A stretch of 52,566 nt of DNA from Bacteroidota bacterium (lineage in GTDB: Bacteria > Bacteroidota > Bacteroidia > Chitinophagales > Saprospiraceae). Every line of letters starts with the position of its first letter. The stretch's first letter is position 1. The notes beneath the pieces are model-generated. The model was not told the DNA's origin and made no database searches. It saw only the letters and a program-made list of their open reading frames with translations. The translations under genes were made by a program, and so were the position numbers. This document shows positions 33,495-41,768 of this stretch, piece after piece. The DNA lies in NCBI GenBank assembly GCA_020160935.1, contig JAIUPL010000036.1:1-52566 (forward strand). The letters run 5' to 3'.

Positions 33495-34442
33495 TTATTG
33501 TAGAAAATTCAGTATTTCCGTGTTGGCTGCTTCAGCGGCTTCCCATTGCACAAAATGGCCTGCCCGGGGCAGCATTTTCAGCGTACAATCGGACATTTGC
33601 GCTTTGCCAGATTCAGCCACCTGTTTGGTAGTCAACGATTTATGCAAAATTTGATTCGGGATGAGGTAATCGTTTTCACCATACATGACCAGCGTCGGGC
33701 AGCGGATCTCCCGGAGCCGTTCAAATACCGGCTCTCGTAACATGCCCTGTACGCATTTGGGAATCATGTGGCAATAAGCATCATAACTTTCAGAAGACCG
33801 AAGCGCCATACGATCGGCAATCATGAATTCCGCATCTTCCGGGAAGTGGAAAAAATTGATTTCAAAATTCTTGCGAATCTGCTCCGGCGGCGTGGCTTTC
33901 AGCACGTCCGGTGTGTAGACAAACTGAAACCAGGCGCGCTCCTGATCCGTAAATGTTTCAAAGCCGGCAGGGGCCAGCAGCACCAGTTTTTGCCAGCGTT
34001 GCGGGGCCTGCAACACACAGTGCAGGGCAATCTGACTGCCCATGGAGTGGCCTGCCAGCACAACATTTTTCAGGTGTAGGGCATCTGCCAGTTCACGTAC
34101 CGTATTGGCAAAAAAAGTCATGTCATATGCGTAATCACCCTGTTGGGAAGCGCCATACCCGGGTAAATCGGGCGCAATGCACCGATATTTTGAAGCCAGC
34201 GCGGAGATGTTTTTCTGCCACGCTTTGTGGTTGCTACCCAGTCCGTGCAGAAAAATCAAGGTGGTCGTACCGGCGCCTTCATCGCTGTAAGCCAGCCTGA
34301 TTCCGGAGGGTAGTTGGATGTAATGAAGGCTATCGGTCGACGTCATAACGGGTTGATTTTTAATCTCATTTCCCTTGCAGGGAATCAGAAAAAGCAAGTG
34401 AGCAGCCAGTATGGCCACTGAATGGGAAAGCATTTTTTTCAT
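33495..34442 (-). CDS. Exported alpha/beta hydrolase
   Basis: The 315-residue enzyme has a hydrophobic signal (MKKMLSHSVAILAAHLLFLI) and an alpha/beta-hydrolase core: oxyanion loop FLHGLGSNHKAWQ, nucleophile GHSMGSQ, a late Asp in MYGENDYL and catalytic His in RAGHFVQWE. The cap around residues 160-230 is rich in Phe, suggesting a hydrophobic substrate. Its ATG overlaps the symporter's stop codon (ATGA), so the two are translationally coupled. A plausible scheme is ester cleavage in the periplasm and import of the acid by the symporter; that is inference. Alternatives include an esterase or a hydrolase of C-C bonds. Confidence 0.88.
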   Translation of the reverse strand: MKKMLSHSVAILAAHLLFLIPCKGNEIKNQPVMTSTDSLHYIQLPSGIRLAYSDEGAGTTTLIFLHGLGSNHKAWQKNISALASKYRCIAPDLPGYGASQQGDYAYDMTFFANTVRELADALHLKNVVLAGHSMGSQIALHCVLQAPQRWQKLVLLAPAGFETFTDQERAWFQFVYTPDVLKATPPEQIRKNFEINFFHFPEDAEFMIADRMALRSSESYDAYCHMIPKCVQGMLREPVFERLREIRCPTLVMYGENDYLIPNQILHKSLTTKQVAESGKAQMSDCTLKMLPRAGHFVQWEAAEAANTEILNFLQ

Positions 34443-35932
34443 GAAGCAGCCGTTTTTTTCAATGAAAAATGCAGCAACAAGCCCGCACATGCCGATGCCA
34501 GGATGGCGTACGTGGCCGCTACGGCCGGGTTGCGCACGGGCCCTTGCAGGTATTCGGTGATGCCGCCGTAATAAGCGCCGAAGTGTACCAGTATGGCTAT
34601 TACCGAAGCGCCAATGACCGCGACAGGTGGCGTGCTTTTCATGTAAATCCCGAACAAAACCGGGATAAACGCAGCCGAGAAATAGGCATACACTCCGTTT
34701 TGGGCAAAAATGCCGACGCTGAGATTAGGATGCAGAAGTTGATAGCGTGAAAGGAAAAAAGATATCACAGCCAGCGCCACTATCACCAGCCGGTTGATGG
34801 TAACATACTGTTCATCGCTGCCAATAAATCGGCCAAACAAGGGACGAATCAAATCGGATGTAAGGGTTGTCGATACCGATTGAACCAGCCCTTCGAGGGT
34901 GGAAAGCCCGGCCGAAAGCAGCCCGAGCACCACAACGAGCCCCATCCACACGGGGAATTCGCGCACTACATACGCTGAAACGATTCCATCCAGCCGCAAA
35001 ACATGTCCATCGACCTGTAAGTCAGGGAACATCAGGCGTGCATAAAATCCGGTGATAACCACTGCAAAAAATACAGCCTCGGTGCTCAGGCCAACCAACA
35101 AATACCGATTCACATCGCTGTCATTGCGCAGCATCAACGAACGTGTAATAATGTGAGGCTGGCAAACTACCGCTATTCCCACCACAAAATTGCAGATGAA
35201 TATCTCGAAAAAATCGCGGGAGAGCGGACTCGATGGATTGGTAATCGTGGTCAGTTGCGGATCAATGGCAGCCAGTTTTTCCCAAAAACCATGTACCCCG
35301 GCGCTAAAATGTTCATAACCCGAACCCAGCATTAAAAATGCTACAACCAGCATAATAAGCGCCTGAATGGTATTGGTGTAAACCATCGAATTGGCGCCGC
35401 CAAACATCATATAGCCGAACACAAACACTACAAGGCCACTCAATACGATCCACTCTTCTACACCCAGTGCCTGTGCCAGTACTTTGGTCATTCCTACACA
35501 AATGAGTACGATAAACGTGATGAGCAAGAGAGAAAGAACAGCAAAAAACAGTGCAAATCCCTTGCTTTGGTATCGCTGCCCAATCCATTGCGACAGGGTA
35601 AGGGCTTTTACACTGGCGCCGTATCGCCTGAAACTTTTGGTCAGGATAACCAGCGAAATGCCCAGCCCCAGTGGCAACACTACGGCAAATGCCAACAAAG
35701 CACTCAATCCATATACGGCAATAAATCCGGGGTTAATAATAAACGTGGCGGCACTCGTGATGGAGGCAGCCAGCGATAAACCCACTACCGTAGGAGAAAA
35801 TCCCGAAGTGCCAACCGCATAATCGCTCAGCGAACGCGTACGTCGAGCGCCCCGGATCACCAAGGCCAGAATAATTCCGGCGTATGCTGCAATCAGGCCC
35901 ATCGTCGGCCAAAACCAATGTCCATTTTCCAT
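34439..35932 (-). CDS. Sodium:solute symporter family transporter
   Basis: The 497-residue protein has about 13 membrane helices and belongs to the SSS family. Recognisable parts are ARRTRSLSDYAVGTSGFSP after the first helix, GLSLAASITSAATFIINPGF in the second, the GYMMFGGANSMVYTNTIQAL turn, and the ESGLST-like SAGLSTLEGLVQSVSTTL. It resembles the pantothenate/acetate/proline branches, which import organic acids with sodium. The first gene of a coupled pair with the exported hydrolase, it is divergent from the SDR gene at 36255. The 320-base divergent gap holds a promoter for the SDR gene. Confidence 0.9.
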   Translation of the reverse strand: MENGHWFWPTMGLIAAYAGIILALVIRGARRTRSLSDYAVGTSGFSPTVVGLSLAASITSAATFIINPGFIAVYGLSALLAFAVVLPLGLGISLVILTKSFRRYGASVKALTLSQWIGQRYQSKGFALFFAVLSLLLITFIVLICVGMTKVLAQALGVEEWIVLSGLVVFVFGYMMFGGANSMVYTNTIQALIMLVVAFLMLGSGYEHFSAGVHGFWEKLAAIDPQLTTITNPSSPLSRDFFEIFICNFVVGIAVVCQPHIITRSLMLRNDSDVNRYLLVGLSTEAVFFAVVITGFYARLMFPDLQVDGHVLRLDGIVSAYVVREFPVWMGLVVVLGLLSAGLSTLEGLVQSVSTTLTSDLIRPLFGRFIGSDEQYVTINRLVIVALAVISFFLSRYQLLHPNLSVGIFAQNGVYAYFSAAFIPVLFGIYMKSTPPVAVIGASVIAILVHFGAYYGGITEYLQGPVRNPAVAATYAILASACAGLLLHFSLKKTAAS

Positions 35933-36165
35933 AACAGGTTCATTTTTGGATAAGTCTTGTGTTCACCTAATTTTATTAGGCCATTCAGGACATTTTCCAA
36001 AGACAAAGGAATAATAGCAGCCGTCAGATGAAAACAGGGCAAACTTCTTTCCCGCTATGGACTATTTCAGCAAAAACAGTTGTTGCTACCTCTAAACATT
36101 TGTTTATCAATTATTTGCAAAAAATCAGGAAGGGTTGACTGTCTTTTCAAAAAAAAACGCCGGGC

Positions 36166-36197
36166 TTTGTACAGCGTTTGAGTGGCCTCTACTTTTG
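36166..36197 (+). promoter_or_regulatory. Promoter of SDR gene
   Basis: TTTG at 36166-36169 (-33) and TACTTTTG at 36190-36197 (-7, full TAnnTTTG match) are separated by 20 bases. The leader to the ATG at 36255 is about 50 bases. The rest of the gap 35933-36254 shows no other clear signal. Confidence 0.65.
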
Positions 36198-36254
36198 TCA
36201 CATGAATATTCTTCTCTTTCACCGAGTCAAACTCTAGCACCCAATACATTGATT

Positions 36255-36998
36255 ATGAAACGTTTAGAAAACAAAATAGCCATCGTAACCGGCGGCGCCA
36301 GCGGCATTGGAAAAGCCACTGTATTAAAATTTATGGAGGAAGGCGCGCAAGTTGCCATTTGGGATATCGATACGCGTCGCGGAGCGTCCTTACAGTCGGA
36401 ATGGCCACAATACGAGGGTAGATTCCGCTTCTATCAGGTGGACACTACCAGCCTGAAAGCAGTGGAAGAAGCCGCGGCCCGGGTGCAAACCGACTTTGGC
36501 GCCATCCATATCCTTGTCAACAACGCCGGCATCACACGCGATGCATCGCTCAAAAAAATGACGCCCGAGCAATGGGATCAAGTCATTGCTGTCAACCTGA
36601 CGGGTGTGTTCAACTGCACCAAGGCAGTGTATCCTTATCTCGAATCTGGTGGCTGGGGACGCATCATTTCTGCTGCTTCTGTCGTAGGTTTGTACGGCAA
36701 TTTCGGGCAGACTAATTACGTGGCCACCAAGGCTGCTGTGATTGGAATGACCAAAGTGTGGGCCCGCGAATTCGGCCGCCGTGGTATCACTGCCAATGCT
36801 GTCGCACCCGGTTTTATCCACACAGAAATGATGGATACCATTCCGGAAACGGTATTGGCCGGTATCCGCGAAAAAACACCCCTGCAACGCCTCGGCCGTC
36901 CCGAAGAAATCGCCAGCGCTTATGCTTTTCTTGCCTCCGAAGAAGCAGCATTTATCAATGGCGCTACGATTAGCGTGGATGGGGGCGCTACTATTTAA
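36255..36998 (+). CDS. Short-chain dehydrogenase, FabG/acetoacetyl-CoA reductase-like
   Basis: The 247-residue enzyme is a classical SDR: the cofactor loop TGGASGIGKA near residues 11-20, NNAGITRDASLKKM, the catalytic Ser in SAASVVGLYGN and the YVATK motif with Tyr and Lys, and the C-terminal SVDGG. This pattern matches FabG-type 3-oxoacyl-ACP reductases and PhaB-type acetoacetyl-CoA reductases, which use NADPH to reduce 3-oxo groups; sequence alone does not choose. The longer frame from 36135 lies before the promoter's start site, so the ATG at 36255 is right. It is divergent from the symporter and could join the acyl-CoA pathway nearby. The stop is followed at once by a repeat array. Confidence 0.9.
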   Translation: MKRLENKIAIVTGGASGIGKATVLKFMEEGAQVAIWDIDTRRGASLQSEWPQYEGRFRFYQVDTTSLKAVEEAAARVQTDFGAIHILVNNAGITRDASLKKMTPEQWDQVIAVNLTGVFNCTKAVYPYLESGGWGRIISAASVVGLYGNFGQTNYVATKAAVIGMTKVWAREFGRRGITANAVAPGFIHTEMMDTIPETVLAGIREKTPLQRLGRPEEIASAYAFLASEEAAFINGATISVDGGATI

Positions 36999-37125
36999 AG
37001 TTATGAGTTATGAGTTATGAGTTATGAGTTTTACTCACTTTGCTTTTGGCTTTGCTAATAAAGTAGCCACAAGCAAAGTGAGTAAAACTCATAACTCATA
37101 ACTCATAACTCACAACTCATAACTC
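36999..37125. repeat. Heptamer inverted array, TTATGAG family (copy 2)
   Basis: AGTTATGAG units start at the base after the stop codon, and CTCATAA units end seven bases before the next ATG. The core reads ACTCACTTTGCTTTTGGC with complement GCAAAGTGAGT. This copy and the one at 38567 flank a single gene. Confidence 0.9.
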
Positions 37126-37131
37126 CACTTC

Positions 37132-38562
37132 ATGCGTTTACGTGCTTTCACCGACTTCGCTGCCACGCTCCTCCCGCAGGAGACAGCCTATCTATTGTCG
37201 GTGCAAAAGTTTGCAGACCCGATAAAGTGTTCCATTCTGGAGCGTTTGCATGAAAACTGCAAAAGCATCGACACTTTTATTGCATATGACGAAGCGATAG
37301 ACAAGCGGAAATATTCCAGTCTGAAGAACTGGATCAAGGAACGCCTGGAAGAGAATGACGTCGATATTCAGTTTGAGTGGATGAATGACATGGAACGCAA
37401 GATACTTACGGATTCCATCGTGCCGGAGGAAGAGCGATTGTTGTTCCGTACGATCCGGCATTTTCAGTCTACGCATTTTTTCTTCATCAAGTTTTATGAA
37501 CTGGTACAAGCCTTCCGGCATTTCCTGCTGATTCGGCTTCGCCGCGATGACCACCGATTGGCCAATGACTTTGTAACAAAGCACAAGGAACAATACGCAC
37601 GATCCAAACAGACCTATGAGCAACTGCATGAAGCCACCCTCGATATCGTAGAGCAATATGCTACCGGATCGGGCGAATCCATTCAATGGCAGCAATGGCT
37701 GGCGGAGGTTTTTTATGACGAATCGCTCGATGGGCTCAATCGCTATTATGCGCTGATCAGGCTGATTTTTGTACACCTGAACTATGGACAATACGCTCCG
37801 CTGTTGGAGAAATTTGAATACTGGGATACTGTGCTGGGCCGTGGGCAATACTATTCGCGCAGGGTCTTGCTCAATTATTACAGCCAGCGCTTGCTGCTGC
37901 ACTCCAAATTCAAGGATTATGAAAAAGCAGCCTATTACGGCTACCTGTCAGTACGCGGCAAAAATTCCGATTATATCTTTTATGTGAACAACCTGGCCGC
38001 CGTTTTGCTGCGTGGCAAACGCTACGCTGCAGCACTGGAAGTGATGAAAGCGGCCTATCCAGATGTCAAAAATATCCGCAATTTCCACAACAAGATCGGA
38101 TATGTGGCATTTTACATCAAATGCCTGTATGCCAACCGACAATACAAAAATGCGGAAAGTTATGCTGCCACTTTTTTGAAAGCCTATGCGCGCGAAGTGT
38201 TTGAATACCGGTGGCACCTCTTTTTTTCTGCTTATTTCGAAGTGCTGTTCCGGCAGGGGAAATTTGGCAAACTCATCAGTATTGCACAGCAATACCGGCT
38301 GCTGGAACGCGATGTGGAGTATCGCAAGAAGACGACGTATCTGCCAGTCATTCCGTGGTACTATGATCTGGCCAACTACAAGGAATCCGGCAAAGGTTTG
38401 CAGGCGATCGCCAACAATATGCTCCAGTACATCCTGATGCTGTCGCCCGATTCCGAAAAAATACCCTTACTCGGAGAGTTTCTGGAGGAGACCAAAGAGA
38501 CGGTGCCTGATATTTACAGATATGTGAATAGCAGGCTGCATGAGAAAGGAAGAGGAATGTAA
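37132..38562 (+). CDS. Hypothetical helical-repeat protein
   Basis: I do not recognise a family name. The 476-residue protein is almost all helical and rich in Tyr, Phe, Leu and Arg. From about residue 190 on, helix pairs of 35-40 residues follow each other (for example YYGYLSVRGKNSDYIFYVNN and YAAALEVMKAAYPDVKNIRN), which looks like diverged TPR-type repeats. There is no signal peptide or membrane helix, so it is cytoplasmic and probably a protein-binding scaffold. Such long Tyr-rich repeat proteins occur in several Saprospiria-like genomes as far as I recall, without known function. It is flanked on both sides by arrays of the same family. Confidence 0.7.
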   Translation: MRLRAFTDFAATLLPQETAYLLSVQKFADPIKCSILERLHENCKSIDTFIAYDEAIDKRKYSSLKNWIKERLEENDVDIQFEWMNDMERKILTDSIVPEEERLLFRTIRHFQSTHFFFIKFYELVQAFRHFLLIRLRRDDHRLANDFVTKHKEQYARSKQTYEQLHEATLDIVEQYATGSGESIQWQQWLAEVFYDESLDGLNRYYALIRLIFVHLNYGQYAPLLEKFEYWDTVLGRGQYYSRRVLLNYYSQRLLLHSKFKDYEKAAYYGYLSVRGKNSDYIFYVNNLAAVLLRGKRYAAALEVMKAAYPDVKNIRNFHNKIGYVAFYIKCLYANRQYKNAESYAATFLKAYAREVFEYRWHLFFSAYFEVLFRQGKFGKLISIAQQYRLLERDVEYRKKTTYLPVIPWYYDLANYKESGKGLQAIANNMLQYILMLSPDSEKIPLLGEFLEETKETVPDIYRYVNSRLHEKGRGM

Positions 38563-38566
38563 AAAG

Positions 38567-38688
38567 AGTTATGAGTTTTGGAGTTATGAGTTATGAGTTT
38601 TACTCACGTTGCTTTTGGCATCTTTGGTAGTGTGGCCAAAAGCAACGTGAGTAAAACTCATAACTCATAACTCCAAAACTCATAACTA
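38567..38688. repeat. Heptamer inverted array, TTATGAG family (copy 3)
   Basis: AGTTATGAG units on the left and CTCATAA units on the right, with core ACTCACGTTGCTTTTGGC and complement GCCAAAAGCAACGTGAGT. Both core arms carry the same compensating change (T to G, A to C) relative to copy 2, so base pairing is kept. The right end supplies the stop codon of the convergent response regulator gene. Confidence 0.9.
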
Positions 38689-39729
38689 ATTCAGCAGGTG
38701 CTTCAGTTTATCCACCTTTAGCACATGCACCACGCCTTCCCGGATATCGATCAGGCCTTCATTTTTGAAATCGGTGAGTGTACGGATAAGTGTTTCCTTG
38801 GCGGTACCGGCCAGGGCAGCCAGGTCTTCACGCAGCAGGTGCAATTCAGTGGTGCCAGTTTGTTCGCACAGGCTTGAAAGGGCGGTAGCCACGCGTTTGC
38901 GTACGGAATTGTAGGCAAGTTCGATGAGTTGTTGTTCGCGTTCGGCAATATGTCCTGCAAGCATTTTGATAAAACGGGCATTGACATCGCGATTGCCGAA
39001 TACCAGCGCGACAAAATCCTGTCGGGGTACCAGCCGGATCACACAATCTTCCAGTGCCGCAGCGCTTTCGGGGTAAGTGTTTTCGCTAAAGAGCGCCAGG
39101 AACCCGAGAAAGTCGCCGGCTTGTGCCATTTTCACGATTAGTTCGCGGCCGTCGTCGCTGGTTTTGTACACCTTCACCTTGCCACTTTCCACGAAGTACA
39201 GCCAGCGTGGGTTTTCACCTTCGCGGAAAATCAGGTCTTTTTTGCGGAAATGCCGCACCTCACGGTTTTCAGACAGGTGTTTGATGGCTTCCAGGGCACG
39301 GGCTTCATCGATAAAACGGTCGAGCGAGCCGGTTTGCTGGGCTGAAGCAGCGCGCAGACGCTCGCTTTTTTGCAGGCGCGACTCGATGGTTTGCAACAGC
39401 GCCATATCATCGAAAGGCTTGATGATATAATCATCGGCGCCCAGCGACATACCTTTTCGGAAGTCTTCTTTTTCCGCTTTGGCAGTCAGGAAAATAAAAG
39501 GAATATCAGCCGTTTTAGCATTTCTGCTTAGGATATGTAACACCCCGTACCCGTCTAGTTCGGGCATCATAATGTCGCATAAAATTAGATCGGGAAGAAA
39601 AGACTGGGCCTTCTCGACTCCGACTTTGCCGTTTTCAGCCACGACCGCTTCATATCCGCTCAAGCCCAAAATTTCCTGCAGGTTTTCCCTAACGTCTGTG
39701 TTGTCTTCAATGATGAGGATTTTCTTCAT
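38686..39729 (-). CDS. Response regulator fused to a Crp/Fnr transcription factor
   Basis: The 347-residue protein joins a receiver domain (residues 1-120; acidic pair E8-D9, phospho-acceptor D52 in LCDIMMP, Lys near 103 in LTAKAEK) to a cyclic-nucleotide-binding-like domain (about 150-265) and a Crp-type winged helix (LREDLAALAGTAKETLIRTL). It retains the Glu and Arg (KETLIR) that contact TGA-type half-sites in FNR and CRP. It is thus a two-component activator probably phosphorylated by a histidine kinase; the one at 41894 is a candidate. The ATG at 39729 gives a normal receiver start; the longer frame crosses the promoter. The stop codon lies in a repeat array. Confidence 0.9.
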   Translation of the reverse strand: MKKILIIEDNTDVRENLQEILGLSGYEAVVAENGKVGVEKAQSFLPDLILCDIMMPELDGYGVLHILSRNAKTADIPFIFLTAKAEKEDFRKGMSLGADDYIIKPFDDMALLQTIESRLQKSERLRAASAQQTGSLDRFIDEARALEAIKHLSENREVRHFRKKDLIFREGENPRWLYFVESGKVKVYKTSDDGRELIVKMAQAGDFLGFLALFSENTYPESAAALEDCVIRLVPRQDFVALVFGNRDVNARFIKMLAGHIAEREQQLIELAYNSVRKRVATALSSLCEQTGTTELHLLREDLAALAGTAKETLIRTLTDFKNEGLIDIREGVVHVLKVDKLKHLLN

Positions 39730-39735
39730 AAGGCG

Positions 39736-39778
39736 CAAATGTATATCTGATGTTAGGATAGCAAAGTGATTTTTATCA
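39736..39778 (-). promoter_or_regulatory. FNR-like box and promoter of response regulator gene
   Basis: On the minus strand TGATAAAAATCA (39778-39767) is a perfect TGAT-N4-ATCA palindrome, and TACATTTG (39743-39736) is a full TAnnTTTG match. The TTG begins 40 bases after the palindrome's first base, the same spacing as at four other promoters. The regulator may act on its own gene. Confidence 0.68.
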
Positions 39779-39788
39779 TTTATTTCAA

Positions 39789-39832
39789 TAACGATGGTCA
39801 TTGAAAACCGGGGCGGCATCGGGTCACCTTTG
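39789..39832 (+). promoter_or_regulatory. Possible FNR-like box and promoter of CBS gene
   Basis: TAACGATGGTCA (39789-39800) fits TGAC-N4-GTCA with one change, and CACCTTTG (39825-39832) is a weak -7 box whose TTG lies 41 bases on, one more than at the other sites. An overlapping inverted repeat TTTCAAT/ATTGAAA spans 39783-39806. Confidence 0.4.
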
Positions 39833-39867
39833 TACCATACCTGATGATTGAACAAACCTCTTACATT

Positions 39868-40338
39868 ATGAATCTTTTTGCACCGATTTCCAGCCTCATG
39901 ACCGACTATAAACATTTAGTCACGGTCAGTCCCGAAGAATCCCTTGCTAAAGTCAAGGAAATATTTGACACACACAAATTTCATCATATTCCGGTTGTTC
40001 GATTCCGGGAAATTGTAGGGATGGTAAGCCGTACCGATTTCGATCATTTCGTAGGCGGGGCTTCCAAGTTTGATGAGGAGAAGTTTGTAAATGAACTGCG
40101 TTTGCAGCGCACAAAAGTAGAAGAAATCATGACGACTCGTCTGGGAAAAATTGCACCCGACGACAGAATTAATGTTGCTCTGGAGATTTTTATCATCAAT
40201 CGATTCCACGCATTGCCTGTAGTAGAGGATGGGGATTTGGTTGGCATTATTACTCCTTTCGACATTATGAGAGCGCTTGCAGAGGAAAAACCGGCTGACC
40301 CTACGAGTGTATATGATTTTTCAAATACACCCAAGTGA
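39868..40338 (+). CDS. Two-CBS-domain protein
   Basis: The 156-residue protein consists of two CBS domains: residues about 1-60 (MTDYKHLVTVSPEESLAKVK, HHIPVVRFREIVGMVSRTDF) and about 85-145 (MTTRLGKIAPDDRINVALEI, FHALPVVEDGDLVGIITPFD). CBS pairs bind adenosine nucleotides and act as cytoplasmic energy sensors; free-standing ones probably regulate partner enzymes. An ATG at 39844 would add eight residues and lie only a few bases after the predicted transcription start, so 39868 is preferred. It lies between the response regulator and the USP fusion, which suggests a shared stress or low-oxygen programme. Confidence 0.88.
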   Translation: MNLFAPISSLMTDYKHLVTVSPEESLAKVKEIFDTHKFHHIPVVRFREIVGMVSRTDFDHFVGGASKFDEEKFVNELRLQRTKVEEIMTTRLGKIAPDDRINVALEIFIINRFHALPVVEDGDLVGIITPFDIMRALAEEKPADPTSVYDFSNTPK

Positions 40339-40449
40339 GTTGCAGGGGCTTGTATAAGTAGTAACAGGTGGCATGGATGTCGTTCTTGAAGGGTAATGAC
40401 ACCTGATTTGAGGGCCTTAAAAGCCCGAAAAACTCAAAAAATAGCAACA

Positions 40450-41661
40450 ATGAAAGAAGCCGACTTAGTACTTACCAAAACGACATGTTCCGGTGTATGC
40501 CGGGGGTGTGGCAAGGCTCATATCAAAGTATACAGTTACCACGATCAACAAGGGCAACAGTTGCTGGATGTGATACAGGAGGCATTGGCTATTTTTCCAA
40601 TGCCCAACAAAGTGATTGAGGTATTTGAACCCGGCACAATCGCAGCAGATGGTATTTCTGTTTTGCCGGCACTTTCTCTGGATGGGCTGGTGGTGAATCA
40701 GGGGGTGATACCTACCGCTGATGAACTGGTGGAGGCTTTTAGAAACCGGTATTTGTACAAGAGTAAACTACATCGGTTGCAGCACATTGTTGTGCCGGTA
40801 GATATAAGCGAAGTGTCGGCGAATGCACTGCGTTTTGCCTGGCAAATTGCCGAAAAAACACAGGCGCATCTGGAAGTAATTTATGCCATGGACAGCATCT
40901 TCGAAGGTACTAAGCCTTCGGCTACGGGGTTTCTGTCGGGCTATAACAAAACCATGCAAACGGAACTGGATACTTTCATTCAGCAGACGCTTGCAGCAGA
41001 ATCGTATCAATACGAGCCGATCGGCTCACAACCCGGCGCACCGGGCATGAGCACCGCCACTCGCCCGTACATTTCTTCAAAAGTGGTGTATGGCTTCCCG
41101 GATATGGCTATCCAGACTTATTCGGAAAAGTGTGATCTGATCGTGATGGGAACAACAGGAGGAGGAACGCTGACACACAAATTGTTCGGTTCGGTCAGCA
41201 TGGAAGTATCCAAAAATGCCATGGCGCCGGTCATGTTTGTTCCACCTGGCATGACTTATAAAGGCTTCTCCAACATGCTGTATGCCAGCAATTTCGAGTC
41301 GCTCGATCCTTTGCGCATACAACAAGCGGTGTCCTTTGCACGGCGATTTGACAGTCAGATCCATTTCGTGCACATCGGCCCCGCCGGAGAAAAAGGTGTT
41401 GCCCTGGAACGCAAGTTATTTGAAATCAACTACCAGGAATCGCACCCCGACAAACCGTTCATTTTTACCAAAATGGTCAGCGATGACGTCGTTGATCCGA
41501 TTTATGAATATGCATTTTATCACCGCATCGAATTGCTGGTGTTTGTGACGCACCATCGGAGTCTGTGGGAAAGTTTTTTGCACAAAAGTATCACCCGGGA
41601 AGTGTTGTCCAGCAGTGGTTTACCCGTCCTGGTGATTCATTCTGACAGTGATTTAATCTAA
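40450..41661 (+). CDS. Thioredoxin-like domain fused to tandem universal stress domains
   Basis: This 403-residue protein has three parts. Residues 1-105 resemble small thioredoxin-like domains, with Cys13-x3-Cys17-x2-Cys20 (TCSGVCRGCG) and the end pattern SVLPALSLDGLVVNQGVIPT. Residues about 112-270 form a universal stress protein domain (HIVVPVDISEVSANALRFA ... LIVMGTTGGG) whose GTTGGGTLTHKLFGSVS part fits an ATP-binding loop. Residues about 275-403 form a second, more diverged USP domain. The combination suggests redox-linked stress sensing in the cytoplasm, with Cys chemistry controlling the USP part; this is inference. The ATG at 40396 is less likely because its added residues overlap the presumed promoter region. 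A terminator follows. Confidence 0.85.
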   Translation: MKEADLVLTKTTCSGVCRGCGKAHIKVYSYHDQQGQQLLDVIQEALAIFPMPNKVIEVFEPGTIAADGISVLPALSLDGLVVNQGVIPTADELVEAFRNRYLYKSKLHRLQHIVVPVDISEVSANALRFAWQIAEKTQAHLEVIYAMDSIFEGTKPSATGFLSGYNKTMQTELDTFIQQTLAAESYQYEPIGSQPGAPGMSTATRPYISSKVVYGFPDMAIQTYSEKCDLIVMGTTGGGTLTHKLFGSVSMEVSKNAMAPVMFVPPGMTYKGFSNMLYASNFESLDPLRIQQAVSFARRFDSQIHFVHIGPAGEKGVALERKLFEINYQESHPDKPFIFTKMVSDDVVDPIYEYAFYHRIELLVFVTHHRSLWESFLHKSITREVLSSSGLPVLVIHSDSDLI

Positions 41662-41727
41662 AGATATAAAGGTGTAGACAACTGCCTCCGTTTGCACCTG
41701 TAAGTACTATGCAAGAGGGTTTTGTTC

Positions 41728-41768
41728 ACCCCGCTGAGAGTTATCTTTCTGGCGGGGTATTTTTTTTA
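41728..41768 (+). terminator. Rho-independent terminator of the USP fusion gene
   Basis: ACCCCGC (41728-41734) pairs with GCGGGGT (41752-41758), followed by A and eight T. The next array starts at 41768. Confidence 0.88.

Noticed and set aside
40362-40373. TAACAGGTGGCA as an FNR-like box before the USP fusion gene
   Set aside because: The half-sites match poorly and the distance to the next TTG is 46, not 40.
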